NCBI GenBank assembly: GCA_016713765.1
Contig: JADJON010000001.1
Coordinates: 1,178,001-1,242,000, forward strand
Source of the DNA: Bacteroidota bacterium
GTDB lineage: Bacteria > Bacteroidota > Bacteroidia > AKYH767-A > 2013-40CM-41-45
Reading direction: 5' to 3'
DNA: 64,000 bases
Under the pieces are notes generated by a model, which was given only the letters and a program-made list of their open reading frames with translations, searched no databases and was not told where the DNA came from. A program made the translations under genes and the position numbers. Positions 35,549-44,658 of the stretch are shown piece after piece (within the stretch, counting starts at the first letter, position 1; each line of letters starts with the position of its first letter).

Positions 35549-36400
35549 TCAGGGTATGACGAGCAGTTGATTTCCGAGCAGACGATTTTCATCGCTTACC
35601 ACGACAAGATAAGTTCCGGAAGCCAGGGCGGCCGCGTTGATGCTTCTGGTTTCGCTTTTCTCCAGAGTCGATTGCAGGATCTTTCTGCCTTGAAGATCAT
35701 ATAAGTCGAACTGCGCGGTGGATGGTCCATCCAATAGGGAAGCCATGATGCATTGACCGGCTGATGCATAGGTTGCCTGGAATACTGGCCGATCGGCGAT
35801 GAGGTTAGAGGTCCCGGCAGGAAACCCGCAGAGTATTAGTGTGTCGCATAAGGTGCATCCACATACATCCGTAACGCATAGGCTATAAGTGATATTCCCG
35901 CACATGTTATTTATGGTGGGAAGAGTAACCATGCCAGGATTCCAAAGATAAGTAACGGGGAGCGAGCACGAAGTGCTGACGGTTCCAAGTCCGCTGCCGT
36001 CGCAGCATGTTGCGCAACTGGCCGGGGTGGTCGTCACCAGGAACCGTAAGGGCTGTGGAACGAAATATACCGTGTTGACCCAATCGCCTACGGAGTCCTC
36101 GACGTATAGACTGATCTGGGATTGTGCGCAAACGCCCGTAGTGAAACTGTCTATTGAGCCGGTCGACCAACTATAAGTGAAGGGTGGTACACCGCCTTGC
36201 ACGAAGCAGGAGAATTGTCCGATACAAAGCGAATCGCAATCGGGAACATCAAGTATGAACTGGACTGACAAACCTCCATTCGATGCTGCGATTTCGCTTT
36301 CTTTTTCGAAGGGAAGCTTCCGGTCTTGAGTTGTTTGAGTGGCAAAAGCCGAGAACGCCAACAGGAAAAACATTGTTGTCAAAAGTGAATGTTGTCGCAT
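35549..36400 (-). CDS. Secreted protein with type IX sorting domain
   Basis: 283 residues with a signal peptide (LLTTMFFLLAFSAFA). The middle holds two SprB/PKD-like beta repeats (GGVPPFTYSWSTGS and LPVTYLWNPG) and a cysteine-rich stretch of more than a dozen Cys (for example CATCCDGSG, CGCTLCDTLILCG). The last 80 residues look like a type A C-terminal sorting domain: LYDLQGRKI, then SGTYLVVV. Such proteins pass through the type IX machinery represented by gldLMN in this window. The gene is relatively AT-rich. Confidence 0.8.
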   Translation of the reverse strand: MRQHSLLTTMFFLLAFSAFATQTTQDRKLPFEKESEIAASNGGLSVQFILDVPDCDSLCIGQFSCFVQGGVPPFTYSWSTGSIDSFTTGVCAQSQISLYVEDSVGDWVNTVYFVPQPLRFLVTTTPASCATCCDGSGLGTVSTSCSLPVTYLWNPGMVTLPTINNMCGNITYSLCVTDVCGCTLCDTLILCGFPAGTSNLIADRPVFQATYASAGQCIMASLLDGPSTAQFDLYDLQGRKILQSTLEKSETRSINAAALASGTYLVVVSDENRLLGNQLLVIP

Positions 36401-36465
36401 GTTCTTGAAATTTGATAAAGATCGAAGGGTTGATGCCGAGTCCACGGAATCCTTCTTAAAAGTAG

Positions 36466-36473
36466 TAATTTTG
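36466..36473 (+). promoter_or_regulatory. -7 element of the exported-protein gene
   Basis: TAATTTTG, perfect TAnnTTTG match, 23 bases before the ATG at 36497. Confidence 0.5.
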
Positions 36474-36496
36474 GAATCCGAAATGGATAGTGCTTT

Positions 36497-37996
36497 ATGC
36501 TGGGAATTTTTTCACGTACACTGATTTTATTGACCTTGATTGGTGCTTTTCCCGGCTTTGGCAGGGAGATAAAGTGGTCGCCAACGCTTCCAGAAAACCC
36601 GAAATTCCCCTACCTCAAGATCATCGGAGGCGATGACGAAGGGTTTTTCGTATTGCGCAGCAACATCAGCCTTGATACCGACCGCGATCGGGCAGGACTG
36701 CGCAGTCGGAAGTATTTCCTTCAGTACTTTTCCATGGAAATGGCGCTGCGATGGGAAGGCGAACTCAACGCCCAATCGGATGATACCCGATTCGCAGATA
36801 TCAAGGTGGTCAATGGCCGCGTCCTGGTGGTTTCCTATGGGCAGGATAAGTCCACCCGACAGTTTCGCTTCTATGCCCAGTATCTTGGCACGGGTGCAGC
36901 CTACATCGGCACCCCAGTCCTGATCGATACCGTCGCGGTAAGCAGGCTCGATGAAGACAACAAGCCGGGTATTCTGCTGAATCGTGACGAATCACAGTTC
37001 GTTTTCACCTACCGAAAAGTCCCATCGGATGGTTCGAGACAATCGTTCGAAGCGGTGTTGCTCGATACTGCATTGTCGTTGCTCTACCGGAAAGAGATCC
37101 CGGTCGATACCGAACAGCCCCGGTTTTCACCGCTTCGTTATGTGCTCACCGAACGGGGGAACTTCTACATTCTTGGCATCGAGTTCCTGACAGACAAGAA
37201 AGTCAAAGCGCCAGGAGAGAGCTATTACCGCCTCTTGGGTTATCAGCATTCCGGTGATCGCCTGGTCAATCAGGAGATCAAAGTGCAGGATCGTTTTCTG
37301 ACGGATGTTTCGCTGGCGGCCGATAACCGCAATAACCGAATTGTCGTCGCAGGTTTTTACTCGGATAAAACCAACTACACGACGTCCGGTGTTTTCTATT
37401 ACGGCCTGGAAGAGGATGCGCTCGCGACCACGCGGGTTTTGACGGCTCCCTTCAGCCAGGAGTTCGTGCGTAAAACGTCCGGCGATCGCCGTGACCGGGG
37501 CAGTGGGGAGTTGGTCAACTACTCGATCGACCGGATCATCCTGCGTAACGACGGGGGCGCGGTGATCGTCGCGGAGTCCTTTTACCAGACCACTCGTACG
37601 TATTGGGATTTCTACATGCAGGCCAGTGTGACGCATTACTATTACCATTTCGGCAACATCCTGCTGATCTCCATGGATCCCGCCGGCAGTATCTCCTGGA
37701 GCAACGTGGTTCAAAAGGACCAGAATTCGATCGACGATAGTGGCTACTATTCGTCCTACTGTTCCGTCGTTTCCAATGGAATGCAGTATTCCCTCTTCAA
37801 TAAATACATCGACGACGATTCGTCCGTGCTGTTATCGATCGTTGACGGAAAAGGCGCGCAACGGACGGAAACGCTTTTCAATGAAGTGGAGCGCGTCGCC
37901 ATCATCCCGCGATCCGGTAAACAGGTCGACGAGGAAACGCTGCTGCTGCCCGCTTACCGGCAGAATAAACTGTACTTCGTAAGGATCACGTTCTGA
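36497..37996 (+). CDS. Exported protein of unknown function, probably beta-rich
   Basis: 499 residues, family not recognised. A signal peptide (TLILLTLIGAFPGFG) is followed by a sequence rich in short beta strands and aspartate turns, as in beta-propellers: LKIIGGDDEGFFVLRSN, NNRIVVAGFYSD, NILLISMDPAGSISWSN. No sorting domain is visible at the C-terminus (LLLPAYRQNKLYFVRITF), so it is likely periplasmic or surface-attached. Single gene, convergent with the glucosaminidase gene. Confidence 0.75.
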   Translation: MLGIFSRTLILLTLIGAFPGFGREIKWSPTLPENPKFPYLKIIGGDDEGFFVLRSNISLDTDRDRAGLRSRKYFLQYFSMEMALRWEGELNAQSDDTRFADIKVVNGRVLVVSYGQDKSTRQFRFYAQYLGTGAAYIGTPVLIDTVAVSRLDEDNKPGILLNRDESQFVFTYRKVPSDGSRQSFEAVLLDTALSLLYRKEIPVDTEQPRFSPLRYVLTERGNFYILGIEFLTDKKVKAPGESYYRLLGYQHSGDRLVNQEIKVQDRFLTDVSLAADNRNNRIVVAGFYSDKTNYTTSGVFYYGLEEDALATTRVLTAPFSQEFVRKTSGDRRDRGSGELVNYSIDRIILRNDGGAVIVAESFYQTTRTYWDFYMQASVTHYYYHFGNILLISMDPAGSISWSNVVQKDQNSIDDSGYYSSYCSVVSNGMQYSLFNKYIDDDSSVLLSIVDGKGAQRTETLFNEVERVAIIPRSGKQVDEETLLLPAYRQNKLYFVRITF

Positions 37997-38003
37997 ACGG
38001 AAC

Positions 38004-39002
38004 TTATTCCGCTACCTGAAGTCGTGTGCCCGGTGCAAGGCTGGCCGATTCTTCCAGCTCGTTGTACTTGCAAAGAAAACGGGTCTTCATACCAAGTTCC
38101 TGGGAAACGGAATGGACGGTATCACCGGGTTTTACAACGTAGAAACGAGTATCCGCGTCGCGTTTTTTCGGTTTGATGTAAATGATCTGTCCTTCGAATA
38201 ACGGGGTGTTCTCGGGCAGTTCGTTGTATTTAGGCAATTGCCAATATCCGTAGCTCAATTCACGGGAAAGTGACTCGAACGTATCGCCCTTGCGCGCACG
38301 AATGAACTCCACCCCGTTGTTCCGTTCGATGCGGCGGTTGGAGAACATGTCCACCGGCTCAACACTGGGGACAAACACCCGTTGCTCACGTACCGTGTTT
38401 TCAACGGGTGGGAGGGGACGTGCCTCCACCGGAACGATGGTGTTGGTGCTGGCGATCGGCCGGTTTTCCGGATTCTCTGCAAGATCGTAGACGTGCAGGT
38501 TGTGCTCTTCAATGATCTTGATGAGTCGGTTCGCGTAGGTCGGATCAGTTGCGTAGCCGGCCTTCTTCAGACCGTGCGCCCAACCTTTGTAATCGGTACG
38601 ATTGAGTTCGAATAAAAAGGAATAGCGCGGACGGGTCTTCAAGAAATTCGAATGGTCGTCGAAGGATTCAAAGACCGAGTTGTATTTCCGAAAACATTCA
38701 TTCGGCTTGTCGTCGTCCTGGTAATAGCCCGGGCCGTCCCAGTTGGAACACTTAATGCCAAAGTGGTTATTCGCCACTTTTGCCAGCGGACTGTTGCCGT
38801 CACTTGATTCGAGGCAGGCCTGGGCAAGTGTAATGCTGGCCGGAACGCCCGAACGATACATTTCCCGGATCGCATCGTCCTTGTACAGGCTGATATACTC
38901 GGTCCGGGTCAGTTTTACCGCGTCACTGGCACCCGCCGAAAAGGCGGACAGCACCGACAGGGCGGCGGGTAAAATTCGGCGGAAGCATTTCACGAAAGAC
39001 AT
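38004..39002 (-). CDS. LysM glucosaminidase (peptidoglycan hydrolase)
   Basis: 332 residues from ATG 39002. Signal peptide (ILPAALSVLSAFSAGAS), then a glucosaminidase domain of the GH73 type (SGVPASITLAQACLESSDGNSPLA with the catalytic Glu, and NNHFGIKC) to about residue 175, then two LysM domains that bind peptidoglycan (FIRARKGDTFESLSREL and YVVKPGDTVHSVSQEL). It trims the cell wall, likely during growth or division. Single gene. Confidence 0.93.
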   Translation of the reverse strand: MSFVKCFRRILPAALSVLSAFSAGASDAVKLTRTEYISLYKDDAIREMYRSGVPASITLAQACLESSDGNSPLAKVANNHFGIKCSNWDGPGYYQDDDKPNECFRKYNSVFESFDDHSNFLKTRPRYSFLFELNRTDYKGWAHGLKKAGYATDPTYANRLIKIIEEHNLHVYDLAENPENRPIASTNTIVPVEARPLPPVENTVREQRVFVPSVEPVDMFSNRRIERNNGVEFIRARKGDTFESLSRELSYGYWQLPKYNELPENTPLFEGQIIYIKPKKRDADTRFYVVKPGDTVHSVSQELGMKTRFLCKYNELEESASLAPGTRLQVAE

Positions 39003-39045
39003 AACGGAATCCAGGGCTATTTTCTTATCCCTTTGAACGGCAATT

Positions 39046-39978
39046 TTACGAATTGGATACAGCCAATTTGCTACTTGTGCAGATTTCGAATGCTGCATCG
39101 CACGGATACAAGCCACCCGTGTGGATGATCAGCACCTTACTGCCTTTAGGGAAGTAGTTTTCGTTGATCATCCGGATAACCGCAAAAAATGCTTTTCCGG
39201 TATAGACGGGTTCGATGGGGATGCCTGTATCAACCCCGAATTGGGTACAAAATTCGAGCAGCTCCGCATTTTTTTTGGCATATCCGCCAAAGACGAAATC
39301 GTCGAGGAGGATATAGCGCTCGTCCTTTACCCCGAACGTGCGAAGCCGTTCACGGATATTCTTCAGATCATGCACCACCGCGATCCCGATGGCCTGTTGA
39401 TGCGGTAGCAAGGATGCCGTGAGTCCGGCAAGCGTCGTTCCGGTTCCACAGGCCACTACAACATGGGTGAAGGTCGAAGAGATCGCCGGATCCAGGATCC
39501 GTTTACTTCCCTGGAAGCCGGCTTCATTCGAGCCACCTTCAGGAACTACCTGGAAATCCGATGGCGAACAGTCCAGTTCCCGTGCGGCAGCCTGGCAGTA
39601 GAAAGTCTGCGATGCTTCGTCTTCTTTGCGCCGATATTGTTCGCGCTCGGAGAAGACCAATCGCATGCCCGCCGAACGAAGAAAGTCGAGTCGCGGATTC
39701 CGGTTCTCTTCGCCCCGGACGATCCCAACAACGGGAATTCCTGCGCGGCGGCAGAGTTCCGCAGTAGCAACCAGATGGTTCGACCAGGCCCCGCCGAATG
39801 TAAGCAGGGCCTTTTTTCCTGAACGGCGAAAGGCCATCAGGTTTTCGCGGAGTTTGTAAACTTTGTTTCCGCCCAACCAGGGGTCCGACAGATCGTCGCG
39901 CTGAACAAATAGCCCGATTTCCTTGTTCGGAAGCGATACAGTCTGGATGATCCGCTGTTCGGGTAAGGCTAACGGCAT
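39046..39978 (-). CDS. PLP-dependent ACC deaminase / D-cysteine desulfhydrase-like enzyme
   Basis: 310 residues from the ATG at 39978; an ATG at 39990 is also possible. Fold type II PLP enzyme with lysine in WLGGNKVYKLRENL, and the phosphate-binding region VACGTGTTLAGL. The family includes 1-aminocyclopropane-1-carboxylate deaminase and D-cysteine desulfhydrase, which cannot be told apart by eye; GGAWSNHLVATA is shared by both. Lies alone, divergent from the DUF5522-hutU pair. Confidence 0.88.
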   Translation of the reverse strand: MPLALPEQRIIQTVSLPNKEIGLFVQRDDLSDPWLGGNKVYKLRENLMAFRRSGKKALLTFGGAWSNHLVATAELCRRAGIPVVGIVRGEENRNPRLDFLRSAGMRLVFSEREQYRRKEDEASQTFYCQAAARELDCSPSDFQVVPEGGSNEAGFQGSKRILDPAISSTFTHVVVACGTGTTLAGLTASLLPHQQAIGIAVVHDLKNIRERLRTFGVKDERYILLDDFVFGGYAKKNAELLEFCTQFGVDTGIPIEPVYTGKAFFAVIRMINENYFPKGSKVLIIHTGGLYPCDAAFEICTSSKLAVSNS

Positions 39979-39999
39979 AATAATCAGCATATTCCGACA

Positions 40000-40030
40000 T
40001 TGGAGAAGGCTGTCGGATTGCTTAAATTTG
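40000..40030 (+). promoter_or_regulatory. Promoter of DUF5522-hutU
   Basis: TTG (40000-40002), 20-base spacer, TAAATTTG (40023-40030). First gene starts 53 bases downstream. Confidence 0.6.
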
Positions 40031-40082
40031 CTAAAATTTACCGTTCATTTCCCGACGGCGTGATCCGAAGATTTGCGGACCC

Positions 40083-40253
40083 ATGAAGTTCACAGACAAG
40101 TTCGATCCTGAAGACTATTACCTCTCTCCGGAAGGCTACGTCGTCTTTACCGAAAAATACCACCTCAAGCGGGGTTACTGTTGTCAAAGCGGTTGCCGCC
40201 ATTGTCCGTGGAGGAAGAAGGACGACACCAAGAAGCGAAAATACCCATCCTGA
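40083..40253 (+). CDS. DUF5522 small cysteine-rich protein
   Basis: 56 residues. Matches the DUF5522 pattern: [32 protein letters not shown], with Cys33, Cys34, Cys38 and Cys41 plus His40 as a likely metal site, followed by a lysine-rich tail. Function unknown. It ends ten bases before hutU and shares its promoter. Confidence 0.85.
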   Translation: MKFTDKFDPEDYYLSPEGYVVFTEKYHLKRGYCCQSGCRHCPWRKKDDTKKRKYPS

Positions 40254-40263
40254 CACTGCAGCT

Positions 40264-41946
40264 ATGTCAAAGACCCTAGGCACCGAAAAGCTCGACCTGA
40301 CGAAAACAAAAACGCCGCACGGCACCCTCCTCAGTTGTAAAGGCTGGATCCAGGAAGCCGCACTTCGGATGTTGTTGAACAACCTTGATCCGGAAGTGGC
40401 CGAACGGCCCGAAGACCTGGTCGTGTACGGCGGCCGTGGAAAGGCGGCGCGGAATGTGGAGAGCTTCGAGCTGATCGTAAAAGCGTTGAAGGACTTGCGC
40501 GACGATGAAACGCTGCTAGTCCAAAGCGGAAAGCCGGTCGGTATTCTTCCGACGCATCGTGACGCGCCGCGGGTCCTGATCAGTAATTCACAGTTGGTTC
40601 CTAAGTGGGCTACCTGGGACGTCTTTGACGAACTGGAGAAAAAAGGACTCATCATGTACGGTCAGATGACCGCCGGGTCCTGGATCTACATCGGCTCACA
40701 GGGAATCGTGCAGGGAACGTATGAGACCTTCAACGCGGTTGCCGAAAAACACTTCGGCGGGTCCCTCAAGGGCCGACTCTGTGTTACCGCGGGCCTTGGC
40801 GGAATGGGCGGTGCGCAACCCTTGGCCATCACCATGGCGGAAGGCGTCTGCCTTGCCGCTGAAGTGGAGGAGTGGCGTGCACAGAAGCGCGTGGAAACCC
40901 GCTACCTCGATATCATCGAGCACGACCTCGACAAAGCCATCGACCTTGCCCTGGAGTTCAAAGCCAAGGGGGAGAATAAGTCGATCGGCGTCATTTGTAC
41001 CGCGGTTCATATGCTGCAACGTCTGAAGCAGCGTGGTATCGTACCGGACGTATTGACCGATCAGACATCCGCACACGATCCCCTGGTAGGATATCTGCCC
41101 GAAGGGCTGACGATCGCCGAGGCCAATGTGATGCGTGAATCGAGCCCGAAGCAATACATCGACCTGGCTTACGACGCCATGGCCGAGCACGTGCGCCTGA
41201 TGCTGGATTTGCAACAGCAAGGCGCCATCACGTTTGATTACGGTAATAACCTGCGCGCACGCGCACAGGAGCGCGGCGTTCAGAACGCGTTTGATTTCCC
41301 CGGTTTCGTTCCGGCTTACATCCGTCCGCTCTTCTGCGAAGGCAAAGGACCGTTCCGGTGGGCAGCCCTGTCGGGTGATCCTCAGGATATCGCAGAGACC
41401 GACAAAGTGATTCTCGAACTTTTTCCGGAGAACACTTCCCTCCATCGCTGGATCCGGATGGCGCAGGAGCGTATCGCCTTCCAGGGATTGCCGGCGCGTA
41501 TCTGCTGGCTCGGCATGGGTGAGCGAGCGAAGGCCGGGCTTGCCTTCAATGAACTGGTAAGAACGGGCAAAGTCAAAGGGCCCATCGTGATCGGCCGTGA
41601 CCACCTCGATACGGGTTCAGTGGCATCTCCCAACCGGGAAACCGAAGCCATGCTGGATGGGTCCGACGCGATCGCTGACTGGCCACTCCTGAACGCCTTG
41701 ATCAACACGGCAGGTGGTGCGAGTTGGGTTTCGCTCCACCACGGCGGCGGAGTCGGTATGGGATATTCCATCCACGCCGGTATGGTCATCGTCGCTGACG
41801 GAACGGAAGAAGCAAAGCGGCGCCTCGAGCGCGTCTTGCACAACGATCCGGCAATGGGCGTCATCCGCCATGCGGACGCGGGTTACGATATTGCGCTCGA
41901 TACCGCCCGGAAGTTCCGGCTCGACCTGGGAAGCCGACTCAAATAA
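40264..41946 (+). CDS. hutU: Urocanate hydratase
   Basis: 560 residues. It converts urocanate to imidazolone propionate in histidine breakdown, using tightly bound NAD. Recognised by [20 protein letters not shown], the NAD-binding [15 protein letters not shown] and the catalytic-cysteine-type region [12 protein letters not shown]. The other hut genes are absent from the window. A strong terminator follows. Confidence 0.95.
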   Translation: MSKTLGTEKLDLTKTKTPHGTLLSCKGWIQEAALRMLLNNLDPEVAERPEDLVVYGGRGKAARNVESFELIVKALKDLRDDETLLVQSGKPVGILPTHRDAPRVLISNSQLVPKWATWDVFDELEKKGLIMYGQMTAGSWIYIGSQGIVQGTYETFNAVAEKHFGGSLKGRLCVTAGLGGMGGAQPLAITMAEGVCLAAEVEEWRAQKRVETRYLDIIEHDLDKAIDLALEFKAKGENKSIGVICTAVHMLQRLKQRGIVPDVLTDQTSAHDPLVGYLPEGLTIAEANVMRESSPKQYIDLAYDAMAEHVRLMLDLQQQGAITFDYGNNLRARAQERGVQNAFDFPGFVPAYIRPLFCEGKGPFRWAALSGDPQDIAETDKVILELFPENTSLHRWIRMAQERIAFQGLPARICWLGMGERAKAGLAFNELVRTGKVKGPIVIGRDHLDTGSVASPNRETEAMLDGSDAIADWPLLNALINTAGGASWVSLHHGGGVGMGYSIHAGMVIVADGTEEAKRRLERVLHNDPAMGVIRHADAGYDIALDTARKFRLDLGSRLK

Positions 41947-41965
41947 ACGACGGTATGCAACGGAT

Positions 41966-42002
41966 ACGGGCGTGGGTTCTTCACCTTCGCCCGTTCTTTT
42001 TT
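41966..42002 (+). terminator. Terminator after hutU
   Basis: ACGGGCG (41966-41972) pairs with CGCCCGT (41988-41994), followed by TCTTTTTT. Confidence 0.75.
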
Positions 42003-42052
42003 CCGGCATAGTGCTTGCTTTATCGCGGCTGTTCCCTGCTTATCTTCATCCC

Positions 42053-42469
42053 ATGAAACGCATCCTGCTTCCCGGACTGCTTTGTTGCCTGATCGTATTC
42101 GGACTCAGTTCGTGTGAAAAGACCGATGACGGAGACATTTCCGGTAACGACCGGGAAAAATTCCTGGGCGACTGGCTGGGACAATCAACCGGTTCGGTGC
42201 AGGGTTCAATCAACTTCAACATGACCATTACCGCCTCGAACAGCGCGCCGGATCAGGTCTTGTTCGAGAATTTTGATGGCTACGGCAGTGGCACCTTCAT
42301 TCCTGCAACGGTCAGCGGATCGGATTTTTCGTTCATCCGCACCATCATCTCCGGTGATACCATAGAAGGCAGCGGTCGGTATAATTCAAACAACACGCTG
42401 AGTTTCTCCTTCACGGTAGGTGACGGACAAACGGTCGATACGCGCAGCGGAACAGCGCGAAGGCCTTAA
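42053..42469 (+). CDS. Small lipoprotein of unknown function
   Basis: 138 residues from ATG 42053. Lipoprotein signal with lipobox LSSC (Cys21 in FGLSSCEKTDDGD). The acidic residues right after the cysteine are consistent with surface or outer-membrane sorting. The rest is beta-rich and resembles the lipocalin-like small lipoproteins common in Bacteroidota (FLGDWLGQSTGS, then TIEGSGRYNSNNTLSFSF). No function assigned. Confidence 0.8.
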   Translation: MKRILLPGLLCCLIVFGLSSCEKTDDGDISGNDREKFLGDWLGQSTGSVQGSINFNMTITASNSAPDQVLFENFDGYGSGTFIPATVSGSDFSFIRTIISGDTIEGSGRYNSNNTLSFSFTVGDGQTVDTRSGTARRP

Positions 42470-42501
42470 AAAGATATTTCGTAAAATGATCGAAGGGCCG
42501 A

Positions 42502-43161
42502 TCAGGCAAGTTCCGCGATGACGGTTTCGCCGCCGCGCGTTTTCTGATCCAGCTGCACCTTGATCTTCGCGTCGAGCGGTAGGAAAAGGTCGACGCGGGA
42601 ACCGAACTTGATGAAGCCCATCTCTTCTCCTTGTTTTACCATCCAACCATCCTGCGGGTAACAAACGATGCGTCGGGCCAAAGCGCCGGCGATCTGACGC
42701 AGCAGTACCTGCGTCTTGGCTCCGTTTTCGATGACGACCGTGGTGCGCTCGTTCTCGGTGGACGACTTCGGATGCCAGGCTACCAGGTATAAACCGGGAT
42801 GGTAGCGGCTGTACACGACCTTGCCGCTCATCGGGTAGCGGTTCACGTGTACGTTGACAGGTGACATGAAGATCGAGACCTGGATGCGGCGATCTTTCAG
42901 GAATTCGTCTTCCTGGGTTTCTTCAATGACCACTACTTTGCCGTCTGCAGGGGCGATGATTTGTTTCTCGTTCCGGGTGATCTTGCGTTGCGGGTGACGG
43001 AAGAACTGGAGGACCAGGAGGAACAGAACGATCGACACGACGAACAACAACTGGCGCAACAGGTGGATTTCCGAGAGGAAAAATCCGGCCAGCAGGTTGA
43101 GGGCGAGGAGGACGACGATCGTGAGCGAGATCGTAGCGTAGCCTTCTTTGTGGATCCGCAT
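42502..43161 (-). CDS. psd: Phosphatidylserine decarboxylase-type protein
   Basis: 219 residues from ATG 43161 (MRIHKEGY). It makes phosphatidylethanolamine. Two N-terminal membrane helices precede the catalytic domain; the precursor cleaves at Gly-Ser in GFIKFGSRVDLFLP near residue 187, giving the pyruvoyl group on Ser. IIAPADGKVVVIEE and FMSPVNVHVNRYP are also family motifs. Short Psd-A type. It lies apart from cdsA although both serve phospholipid synthesis. Confidence 0.93.
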   Translation of the reverse strand: MRIHKEGYATISLTIVVLLALNLLAGFFLSEIHLLRQLLFVVSIVLFLLVLQFFRHPQRKITRNEKQIIAPADGKVVVIEETQEDEFLKDRRIQVSIFMSPVNVHVNRYPMSGKVVYSRYHPGLYLVAWHPKSSTENERTTVVIENGAKTQVLLRQIAGALARRIVCYPQDGWMVKQGEEMGFIKFGSRVDLFLPLDAKIKVQLDQKTRGGETVIAELA

Positions 43162-43179
43162 AGGCAGAGGCGAGTTATG

Positions 43180-43213
43180 CAAAAGAAGAAAGGCGTCGGG
43201 GGTGACGCCTTTC
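43180..43213 (-). terminator. Terminator after gdhA
   Basis: GAAAGGCGTC (43188-43197) pairs perfectly with GACGCCTTTC (43204-43213); the minus strand continues into TTCTTTT. Confidence 0.75.
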
Positions 43214-43226
43214 CGGTGAGGTTAGA

Positions 43227-44516
43227 TCAATAATGGCCGCGCGACTGAACCGCCTTGGCGACTTTCTCCAGCGCGAAGATATAGGCGGCGATGCGCATCG
43301 AAACTTTGTACTTTTTACCTACAGCCCAGACGTTCTCGAATGCGCGTGACATGGAACGGTCGGCGCGCTTGTTGATTTCGTCTTCCGCATAGTAGTAGCC
43401 GAACCGGTTCTGCGTCCATTCCATGTAGGAAACGGTCACGCCTCCACCATTGGCCAGAATATCGGGCACGACGATGATGCCCTTTTCCTGCAGGATCTTA
43501 TCGGCCCCGGCCGTAGTGGGTCCGTTGGCGCCTTCCACGATCAACTGGGCTTTCACATCCGCTGCATTGGCTTGTCGGATCTGATTTTCCAGTGCACAGG
43601 GTGCGAGCACATCCACATCCAGCGCGAGCAGTTCTTCGTTGGAGATCAACTTCCCACCCGTGAATCCTTTCAGTACTCCGTTGTTGGCGTTGCGGTATTT
43701 GATCGCGTCGCCGATGGAAATGCCCTTCGAATTGGAGAAGGCTCCGGTATGATCGCTGATGGCGACAATGCGCAGGCCGGCGTCTTCCATGTACTTGGCG
43801 GAAATGCTCCCGACATTGCCGAATCCCTGCACGGCGGCAGTGGCTTTTCGCGGGTCGAGTCGCATCTGGCGCATGGCTTCGAGCGCCGCGGTGTTTACTC
43901 CGCGTCCGGTCGCTTCAACACGACCTTCGGAACCTCCGAGGTGAAGCGGCTTGCCGGTCACGACACCCGGTTGGAAAGAACCTTGCATACGGGAGAATTC
44001 ATCAACGATCCAGGCCATCTCGCGCGGTCCTGTCGCGACATCGGGAGCAGGGATGTCTTTGTCGACGCCGAAAACGTCCACCATCGCGCGGGTGTAGGCA
44101 CGTGTCAATCGCTCGAGTTCTCCGAGCGAAAGTTTGGAAGCGTCAACCGTGATACCGCCTTTCGCACCGCCATACGGGATATCGGCGATGGCGCATTTCC
44201 ACGTCATCCAGGCAGCAAGCGCTTTTACTTCGTCCTGATTGACTTCCAGTGCATAGCGAATGCCGCCTTTCGACGGTCCGCGACTGGTGTTGTGGATGAT
44301 GCGGTAACCTTCGAACACCTGCACTTTTCCGTTGTCCATCGCAACCGGAAGGCTGACGACATACTGACGTTGCGGGGTTTTCAGGATATTGTACGTCTCT
44401 TCATCGAGACCGATGATCTTCGCGGCTACATCGAACCGTTGGATCATGGATTCATAAGGATTGGTAGTCTCCTTGGGTTGCGCTTGTTTCTGCGCTGCTT
44501 TTTCTGCCACAGCCAT
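43227..44516 (-). CDS. gdhA: Glutamate dehydrogenase
   Basis: 429 residues, Glu/Leu/Phe/Val dehydrogenase family. It interconverts glutamate and 2-oxoglutarate plus ammonia. The catalytic lysine region is IPYGGAKGGI, the substrate motif is GYRIIHNTSRGPSKGGIRY and the NAD(P) fold is VQGFGNVGSISAKYM. A short hydrophilic Ala/Gln/Lys-rich N-terminal extension is present. Single gene with TACTTTTG 21 bases upstream and its own terminator. Confidence 0.95.
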   Translation of the reverse strand: MAVAEKAAQKQAQPKETTNPYESMIQRFDVAAKIIGLDEETYNILKTPQRQYVVSLPVAMDNGKVQVFEGYRIIHNTSRGPSKGGIRYALEVNQDEVKALAAWMTWKCAIADIPYGGAKGGITVDASKLSLGELERLTRAYTRAMVDVFGVDKDIPAPDVATGPREMAWIVDEFSRMQGSFQPGVVTGKPLHLGGSEGRVEATGRGVNTAALEAMRQMRLDPRKATAAVQGFGNVGSISAKYMEDAGLRIVAISDHTGAFSNSKGISIGDAIKYRNANNGVLKGFTGGKLISNEELLALDVDVLAPCALENQIRQANAADVKAQLIVEGANGPTTAGADKILQEKGIIVVPDILANGGGVTVSYMEWTQNRFGYYYAEDEINKRADRSMSRAFENVWAVGKKYKVSMRIAAYIFALEKVAKAVQSRGHY

Positions 44517-44537
44517 GCTGCTTTCCTATTGGGGCGA

Positions 44538-44545
44538 CAAAAGTA
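44538..44545 (-). promoter_or_regulatory. -7 element of gdhA
   Basis: Minus strand TACTTTTG, 21 bases before the ATG. Confidence 0.55.
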
Positions 44546-44658
44546 GGTATTCCGGGGGATTGGGGGAATTTATTCGGGTAAACCGCCCCGTTCATTCCGC
44601 GAAATTGGCCTAAAACAGGGTGTTTTCGGCGATTATCTTGATAACATAGGTGCTCGAC

